Source: Ochotona curzoniae
Taxonomy: Eukaryota; Chordata; Mammalia; Lagomorpha; Ochotonidae
DNA length: 64,000 nt
Direction: 5' to 3'
NCBI RefSeq assembly: GCF_017591425.1
Contig: NW_024466459.1
Location: 1,736,001-1,800,000, forward strand
The position numbers were made by a program, and so were the translations under genes. Positions 26,357 through 35,300 of the stretch are shown in pieces (position 1 is the stretch's first letter; every line of letters starts with the position of its first letter). The notes under the pieces are model-generated. The model was not told the origin of the DNA. It ran no database searches and saw only the letters and a program-made list of their open reading frames with translations.

Positions 26357-29300
26357 ATGTGCACATGTTTTTTTTAAAAATTGCATAATAGTCAAAAAGC
26401 TAGAAAAAATATTGACTTAAAGTGGTTGGAAATAGCAGCTCCAGCCAAAAGACCCTGCCCCTTTTCAGTTCCCACGCCCAGTGAGCAGCCACAAAGAATG
26501 ACGAGAAGGGGCACAGGAGCCTGACCTCTCACGGTGACCAGATCGCTCCTGGTGAATTCTGAGATCTCCTTGTGGGATCCAGACGTAACTGAGATGCTAA
26601 CTTGACACTGGAAGACTAAAAGACGTTCCCGCTCCTCTATGGGGAATTCCAGGGTCATGAAATTCTGGTTCCAGTTAGTCTTCTCTTTCCTCTGCTTGAC
26701 CGTTTTTGTGTTGTGATCTATTTTTTCCACTAGGAAATGTATTGGAGCCTTTTCCTCTGGGACAGAGCAATTGACTGTTACAGACCCGCCTTCTATGGCC
26801 TCCTTCTTGTCCAGTGTCACCCTGGGATTGGGCACTCCTTTAGAGAAAGAGAAAGGTTGTTAGCACCTGTGTAAACGCATGGCCCAGGCCCCACTTAGCA
26901 GCACCCTGCAGAGGACTCATCCTTCTGGCTTCCTTTCTGCTCCCTACCAGCTAATTACGGGGCAGGAGTCTGCCTGATATCGACCCAGGCACTTTGTCCA
27001 AGAGATAAAACTATACCAGCAGTATCTCTCTCCTTGCAATTTTATGATGCAAAAGAAGAGATGGATGTGGGAGGAAGTGTTGCAGTGCCAAGGGGAGCTC
27101 TGCCAAGGGGCAGAAGATGACGGGGGGGAAAGAAGCTCTCACATGGTGGTTCATATCCCAAGTGCCCACAACAGCCTGGGCTAGGCCAGCTGAAGGTCTA
27201 GAGCCTGGAACTCAACCCAGATCTCCCAGCCGGTTAGCAGGGACTTCACCTGCTGCCTCTCAAGGCATAAGCAGGAAGCTGGAGTCAGGAGCTCCCACAG
27301 GTGACGTGGGTGTGTCACTAGTCAGACCAAAAAGTATATCCCACTGATAAGGATGAAGTTTAAATGGGTGAAAGGACTTGCATTTGTATGTCCTGGAACC
27401 CAAGCAGAGTGACTGCTGAATCTATTGTCCTTTTTTTTTTTTTTTCTTTCCTTAAGGATTTATTTTTACTAATTTGAAACGCAGAGTGACACAGAAAGAT
27501 CTCCCATGTGCTGGCTCTTTCCTTAGATGGCTGCACAGCCAAGGTTAGGCCAGGCCAAAGACAAGAGCCAGGAGCTTCATCTGTGGAAGGCAGTTCAGTC
27601 AGCCTGCATTGCTTTCCCAGGACATTAGTACGGAGCAGGACTGGAAGTAGAGCAGCCAAGACTCGAACCAGTACACATAGGGATGCTGGCCCTGCAGGCA
27701 GTAGCTTAACCAATTACGGCACAGCTCCAGATTCTAGTGTCTTTATATGTGACAGACACCCAGGTAGCCCAGTGTTAGCATTCTCTTGCAACCTCTATTC
27801 GGGCTGCTGTGTGTGACATTTTGTCACCTGTGTGCGAATCCCAGAGACTCACCTTGCACCATCACCTGGTACTCCGAAGAGGTTTTCTCCTTGTTATTCA
27901 GAATTACAGTGCATTTATATGTCCCAGAGTCCCAGACCCGGGCCTGGGGAATGAAGAAGCTCTCAATGTTTTCCTCGGAGGTGACATTGTAGAACAGCGT
28001 GTCATCCTTAAAGAACAGCACCTGGTGCTGGGGCTGGGTGTACGAGGTGGTGCTGATGTCCACAAGGCACTGCAAGGTCAGGTTCTGCCCATTGGACACC
28101 GTCCAGTCTGGCAGCACCTCCATGTGGATCCTGTTGATGGTGAAAGCTACATGCAAAGGGGAGGAAGGCAGATACACCTGTTATCTGAGAGATATCCTCC
28201 TGGTGACCATTACCTGTCAGATGTGGCACTGTCAAAGTCCATGCAGTGGCATGTCCAGAGCCTTAGTGCCTACAGAGGCCAACAGAGAATCACTGTGTGC
28301 AGTGAGGGCACTCAGCTGCTCCAGTTTCCACTGGGACCAGGTGGCAGAGTGTGACAACTACAAGGAGGGCCCCCCAGGGAGCACAGGTTTGTGTCTCAGC
28401 AATCACGAATGGCCTTGGGCATGTAACCTCTCTGAGCTCATCTGTGACTGGACAAAACTGGGGGCCCAGCAGGTACTTCACAGATGGCAGTCAACCCCTG
28501 ATCCGAGGCCATGTGGACATGCCCAGGAGTTCTGCTTCCCCACACAGACCGCCCCAATTAGCTCCAGATGGGCTCAGCACACTAAGCAGGGATTAGAGAC
28601 TCAAAGCCCCTCCTCTGAGGCAGCCGTTCATGTTCCTTGCCCCCCTGCCACCGAGGAGCAAGGCACATATGTTCTCCTTGATGGCTGAGTGCCTAGAGCA
28701 GCTGTGACGCTCAACTAGAGCAGCCGACGACTTCCAGCACTGATTGGTAGATGTACAGAGAGACCCACCAGCTGGATTTCTGGATAAGCTACCCAAGGAA
28801 AAGAACTAAGCAGAGATCAAACTTGGAGACTCATTTACAGTGATGAGCTGATGAGAAGACAGATTGCTTAAAAATAGATGTTCCCTAGGTAACTGAATCA
28901 CCAGTAAACCACTTCCATTTGTTGGGTACATTACTTTAGTGTTTTTGGCTGTTGGCTGGTGTGTGGGTGGCCACTGCAACAGAAAGGTCCCAAGTTAGAA
29001 GAATTTGGACCACACTTACTGCTCAGGACTTCAGTCCATACATCTAAGCAGACCGAGATAGGTATGTATTTTAAAGATCCTGTCGGCTCTCTCTATGGGT
29101 CCCCTCCTGCAACCCACACAGGGTCCCCCCTCTGCCCCTAGCTGTACTTCAACACAACTCAGCCCTCTCTTTCCTATTATCCATGTCAAGATCTGGGCTT
29201 AATCAGTATTATAAATATTCACTCTCCAAACCTTGTGGTCTACACGTGACTAGAAAGAATGTGGAAAGTTTTGGGGGAAATGTATTTAAGCCCATGACCT

Positions 29301-32300
29301 GAAAATCAGGAGTGTTCAGCCTCTTAAATCTCCCAGATCCCTACATTTCTCCCAGTAAACTTCCACTAGACCTATTTCAAAGAGACGATATACCTATGCA
29401 TCCATCCATCCATCCATCCATCTTTTATGGATCCATCTTTATCTATCTATCCATCCTTATACCCATCTATCTATATTTCATTTCTCTCTCAGGCATCTGG
29501 ACTAGACTGAGAACTACTGTGGTAGTATACATCTTTAGTCTACTGCTTTATTCACCCTTCACGTACCACCATGAGGGGTGAACAAAGTAATCACAGGCTT
29601 TTTAATTGACTAGATTTTCGAGTGGATAGTGAGATCAAATGCTTCAAAATGTCTAAAAGATAGATGATGTCAATGTAAAAACCGCAAAGAGTCTAGAGAC
29701 AGATACTAAAATTGAAATAACGTGATTGTGGAAGAGAGTCAGATAATAGACCAATATAAAGGAATCAGCGCAGTAGCCCCCTGTGCGGGGAGACAGGCAG
29801 ACACACAGGTATTGGCCCTGTTCTATTTGGCTGTGACAATGCAGCAAGGGTGGCTGTCTGCAAGCTAAGCAGAGAGAAGCTTCAACCAACTCGCCAAAAC
29901 CTGGACCTTGGCCTCCTGGGCTTTAGCACAGTGAGAAAATCAGCGTCTGTTGTGGGAGTCATCCATGTTGGTTGGTGATGGGAGCCAGAGCTGACAACTG
30001 CAGATGTTCAGAAATTGTGGCGGAAGGTGTTTGCTATATGCCAGGTCAGAGCACCCCGGTTAGAGACCGCCTCTACTGTGTCTAGCTTCCTACTGATAGG
30101 CACCCTTGGGGCAGCAGGTGATGGATTACAGCAGGAGGGACTCTGTGCCTAAGGACCGTGGATGTCCGGGTTGCTGGCTTCCACCTGCCCACCAGCTGTG
30201 GTGAGCACTTGGGGAGTGAACCAACAGATGAATGATCCCTTCTCTTTTTACTCTTTCTCAGCTGTTGATACATAAATGAGCAAATAAAAAAAAATTTTTT
30301 TTTAAAGAAACTGTGTATGGAAGTTTGCCAGGTGGGCTGTCTTTGGGATACTGTCCAGGGGTTCACCAAGTTTCTGGCAACAGAAGGAAAAGCTGTGCTG
30401 ATGGGGAACCATTTCTTCCCTTCTGACTTGTGGGTTTCAGGAATTCTGACGTAAGCAGTTCCCTTTGTGCTTTGGCTGCTAAGTTCTGCTTCCAACAATC
30501 TCTGTGATGTATGCTTGTGTGTTAAAAAGGCCACGGCTATATGTCCTGCCTGATTTTCCTTTCATTTTCATTTGTCATCAATGATATTGTATATCGAACA
30601 ATACTTTTTTTCAAATAAGTGGTCTCAAATCCCTTTTGGAATAAGCTGGCCAAAGACACTGATAAAATCTTCATAAGCCTTTGAACATTTTCATGTGTTT
30701 CTAACATGTCTCAGACTTTAAAAGCAGCTCAGCGGTCCACTGCTGCCCCTTTTCTTCTGGGCTAGCAACTGAACAACAAGAATGCGGAAGAAACCCATCG
30801 TCTTCCCACTCAGAGACAGGAAGGTGTCTTCCCCTCACCTTGTCAGTACCCTCTCTTTCAGAGTAAGCCACGCTGTTTTGTCCAGTGGTTCTACCGGGAG
30901 TTGACAGCACACAGAAGTGCACAGAATCAGACTGCCTGAGCCAAAACCTACCTCTGCTATCAACAAGAGGTGCAACTTCTGGACAATTACTAAGCTTCTC
31001 CACATCTCAGTGTGCTTATCCACACAACGGACACAATAACACTAAGTGTGAAGGAGGACTCAGTTTAAATGGCTTGTACCTATTAAGGGCTTGAGAAATG
31101 TTAGATCTGCCAGTTGCAGAAATAAAAATCCACTTTGGGAAGCCTTAAAACTGGATCTCCACTTTCTAGGCAAAAGTTTCAAATGAAAGCTATTTCTATT
31201 TCAATTGAAAGCGTCACTGCACTATCTTATTTTGTGTCCTGACTGAGCCTGCGCCCCATGGTGGGCCACACCCTGGCTGGTAGAGAAGAAAAAGCCCTGA
31301 GCCCGCAGTCCTCACAGGTGACTTTGGGAGTCATTGGGCCATCACTTTTCCTCTGTAAATCAGGGACGTTAATACCTGCCTTTCCTCGTGTTTTTATCCA
31401 GAACAATAACCAGGTCAAGGTGGCTGAGAGCCACCGTTCTGAGAGGTCATGGGTTTATTGCCCAGTCCCCAGTCCTGGCACCTGTCCCTTCCTTCATCCT
31501 TAGCTCTGATCATGGCACACACTCCCTGGACCAGACACTGTACCTGGTATCAGGGGCTCAGCAAAGGGTGAGGTTGCAGTTTGCCCACAGGGAGCTCACT
31601 CTGTATTTCACAGCTCTTCCCCACCCTGGGCCTTTCAGCCTCAGCTCATTCCTTCTCTGGCCTTCCCACTACCAGGCCAAGTTCACTGCCCTTTCATAGG
31701 AGCCCTGTTTCCAAGCTCACTGGGCAGCGTGCCACAGAAAGCCCTCAAGGGAGAAACAGGGGCTTCCAAAGTGAGTTTGGAAGCAGATCAGGTCTGGTCA
31801 AGCCTTCAGCAAATCTACAATCTCAAAAGAGACCCTAAGCCAGAAGCACACAGCAAGAGCTAGACTGGATTCCTTATTCTCAGATAAGAAACATAGGATA
31901 TCTCGGGACAGGTGTCGGGGCATGGAGTTAAGCTGCCATTTGTGATACCAGCATCCCATTTGAGCACCAGCTCCAGTTCTGGCTGCTTCATTTCTGATCC
32001 ACATTCCTGCTAATGCATTTGGACAAAACAGTGGAAGATGGACCAAGAACTCAAGCCCCTGACACCCATTGGATAGAAATCCCAGACAGAGTTGCTGGGT
32101 CCTGGCTTCATCCCAGCCCAGCCCCAACTACTGTGGCCATGTGGGAAGTGAACAAGCAGAAGGAAGGTCTCTGTTTCTCCTCTGCCCATAAGTCTGCCTT
32201 TCAAATAAATAAAACTTTAAAAATCCTTTCATGTTATATGTTCTCCTTAGTAAAAGGAAACCACAAAATCACGTGTATACAAACATTCTCTATGAGAAAA

Positions 32301-35300
32301 ATAGTAACAACATAAACAAAGAAAAGGAAGTATTTTATTTTAAGCTAATAAGTTTTGGAGTAACTTGTTAAGGTGCTGTGTATAGCGCATAAACCACTCA
32401 AACCACCTTGAAAAAATTCTACCTAATTCTAAACATAGTACAAAAAACTTTTTCCTCTTTGTGTATTTTTTTAAAAAATATTTATTTATTTATATTGGAA
32501 AGGCAGATCAGATTTACGGAAAGACACAGAAAAATCTTCCATCCGTTGGTCAAACTCCCTAAATGGACACAACGGCTGGAGATGAGCCAATCCAAAGCCA
32601 GAAGTCAGGAGCCTCCTCCAGGTCTCCCATGTGAGTGCAAGGTCCCAACACTCTAGGTCATCCTCTACTGCTTTCCCAGGCCATAATCAGGGAGCTGCAT
32701 GGGAAGTGCAGCAGCAAGGGCACAAACCAGCACCCATATGGAAGCCAAGCACTTACAAGGTGAGGATTTAGCTCACATTTCTCACTTTGTAAACCATGCT
32801 CTCCATGTATAAGTCATGCTGAATTGCCATATACATATCTTAGGGTCGGCACAGTCCGGGGACTGCTCACAACCTGGGTCTCTGAGAGGTGCATGCATGG
32901 ATGAAACATATGTTTTCCTGGAGAGAGGACCCACAGCTCTCCTTACTGAGAGTGTAATGATGAAGGAAGGAGCTGCAGAATGGCCTGGGATTGGTCTGGA
33001 TCTTCTCAGCCTGCAAGAATGCAGGTTGAAGGAGAAGGGTCCAAAGTTATCAAGTTGCCACAACACAGACAAGGCACCCAGGGACCCCAGGCCTGATACC
33101 CAATATTAAAGCCACAGGACCCTGTCCTCAAGGCTACCAGGCAACAGATGCTGATGCTCCTTGGAAAGATAAGGGATGGTGACTCAACCAGCTACCTTGC
33201 CCTCAACCTGGAAATGACTCAGAGACAAGGGGGGAGGTGAAAGGGCTGGGGAGGAGGAGGGACGGCTTTCCAGAGACAGGAAAATTACAGGGAGTCCTGA
33301 ACTCAAGGGAAACATGCTGGTCCAGACTCCCTCCTGAATCTCAAGCAACTCCAAGTTCAGTACAAGGTCTTATCCTTGAGACATTTATCCAGCACCTGTG
33401 CCAGGCACTGGGTTTAAGAGGAAAAGAAGAAATCTCGGCAGTCTGGCCAAGATGGCAAGATTCCGGGTGGTTGGCGTCCAATGACGTCAGTGGGCACTGA
33501 GAGGAAGGGTCACTGGGGAGAGGTCAAGGAAGTTTGAAGAAAGTGGCCCTTGAAAGGAGCCCACTGGGCCAAGGGCAGGAGGTGGGCACTCTGGGCAGGA
33601 AAACAAACAGCATGTCCCAGCACCAGGGGGCATGACCCAGGCTCAGCCACTTTCAGGAAGCGGAGTGTGGGGCCCCAGGAGCCAGAAAGGGGGCCCTTGC
33701 CTGTGCAGGGGACAAACTGGGCCTGAGCTGGGCTGACAGAGGGGATACAAGGGAACAGCTCAAGGGAGCTTACATCTGGGACAGTGAGAATGTTCCAGAA
33801 CTGGGCACTGCTGAATTCACTAGGAATATATCAATCCCTGTTCATATTTGTGCATCACGTCAAAGTCTTGATGGATTGAATAGTAGAAGGAAGTTTCCTG
33901 GATTAGGTGTCCAGGAGAATACAGGGGTCGCCACAATGTCCCTGGGCAGCAGCTGGCCCTGGATTCAGTCTGTGCTGGCCCTGGATTCAGCTTGAGACTC
34001 AGGCTTTGGGGATAGGGATGCGGATCAGCTGAGAGGGTGTGGGCCTCGTGCTCCAGAGAGGATGAATCCAGGGATCCTGCCAAGTGCGGGGTGGCATTCT
34101 GACCTCCCCTCCACAAGTTCACGACTCAACAAGAGCGGGGAGAAACACTGCAAGAGGGGCTAGAAGGCTAAGGAAGGAGACTCTGGGAACTAAGTGGCAG
34201 CCAGAGGTGGCCGGGCGTTACCACCTGCAGCAGGCGGTGGACAGTGGGTGGTAGGCAGAATGGTTTAGGCTTTGTTGTCCTCCAGGTCCCTCCTGTGGCC
34301 CGAGGAAGAGCTCCTGCAGCAGAGGGGGAGACCAGGCCGCTGCCAGGAAGGGGCTGGACTGGGGACACAGATAAATAAATGGAGGCATGGGCTGTGTGTG
34401 ATACTTACTTGTTCTAGAAAAAGAAGTTGTAGTTACAACATAGTGGAGGGACAAGAGCCAGAAGCAAAGGCAAAGCCCTGAGGCAGAATAGGTCAGTCAG
34501 ACTGACCTGGAGGATGGGTGGGGAGGCGGATGAGCCCCAGCCAGGGCCAGCAGGAAGGGACCCCCAGACAGGATAGTTTACTGAAGAAAGAGCTGAGGTC
34601 ATCTCCTCAAGCAGTGGGGGTGGGGACTTGAGAGAGGCAGGGAAAGGCTGAGGCTAAGGGTGTGTGTGTGGGGCGGGTAGCTCCGGGCCAGCCGATTCCA
34701 GGGTAGACCTTGCCCAACACAGGCAGGAGCCTTGTGGCTTCAGGGTCTGTTTCCTTGAACATAAATCCAGGCAGCGGCTAAGTCCTGGAGAAGGTGCACA
34801 GAACATTTCTCGAGGAACACTAGGAGGGGGAGGTGGGGAAGGAAGTGGGGAACGGCAGTACTGGGAAGCAAGAGGTCAAGAACCAATGAGGGAAGCAGGG
34901 ACTCCAGAGCCTGACCTCTCTGCTGAGCAGGGTCTGCTTCACAGGATGGAGACAGGACCAAGGTGAGGGGTGCGTGGGCTAGAGGGGTGGAGGGAGCGAG
35001 GTCAGGACAAAGGTGGACAAGGAGGGTTCCTGTCCCTGGTCCTAGCACATTTGCTTAAGAGTTCATGCAGCCCACTGAATCAGCTGTTTGCTCCGACTCA
35101 ACCTTGAAGACACTGCATGCAATGGGTTATCATTCCAGTATTACAGATGGGGGAAGACGATGCAGAGAGGCCAAGTGCAGCTGCTCTGAAACACTGGAGC
35201 GGCACCTCTGGCTCCGGGCAGATGGTGGAGTTTCCAGCAGGGGAGGTGCCTGTGCTCATGCCCGATAACTGGCTCACCCTTGGATAACTCAGTCATCTCA

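Larger units (their letters stand above)
24768..26525 (-). other. PECAM1 intron 4 (1.8 kb)
   Basis: It contains two tandemly placed reverse SINEs (25430-25768 and 25772-26112), a GT microsatellite at 26319, and near 25.26-25.35 and 26.10-26.2 kb pieces of an old repeat with the 'CATGAACTTTTTGAAG' motif. Nothing in it looks like an exon. Confidence 0.75.
26838..27852 (-). other. PECAM1 intron 3 (1.0 kb)
   Basis: Mostly two reverse-oriented SINEs (27118-27335 and 27431-27740) with a short single-copy remainder. Confidence 0.8.
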
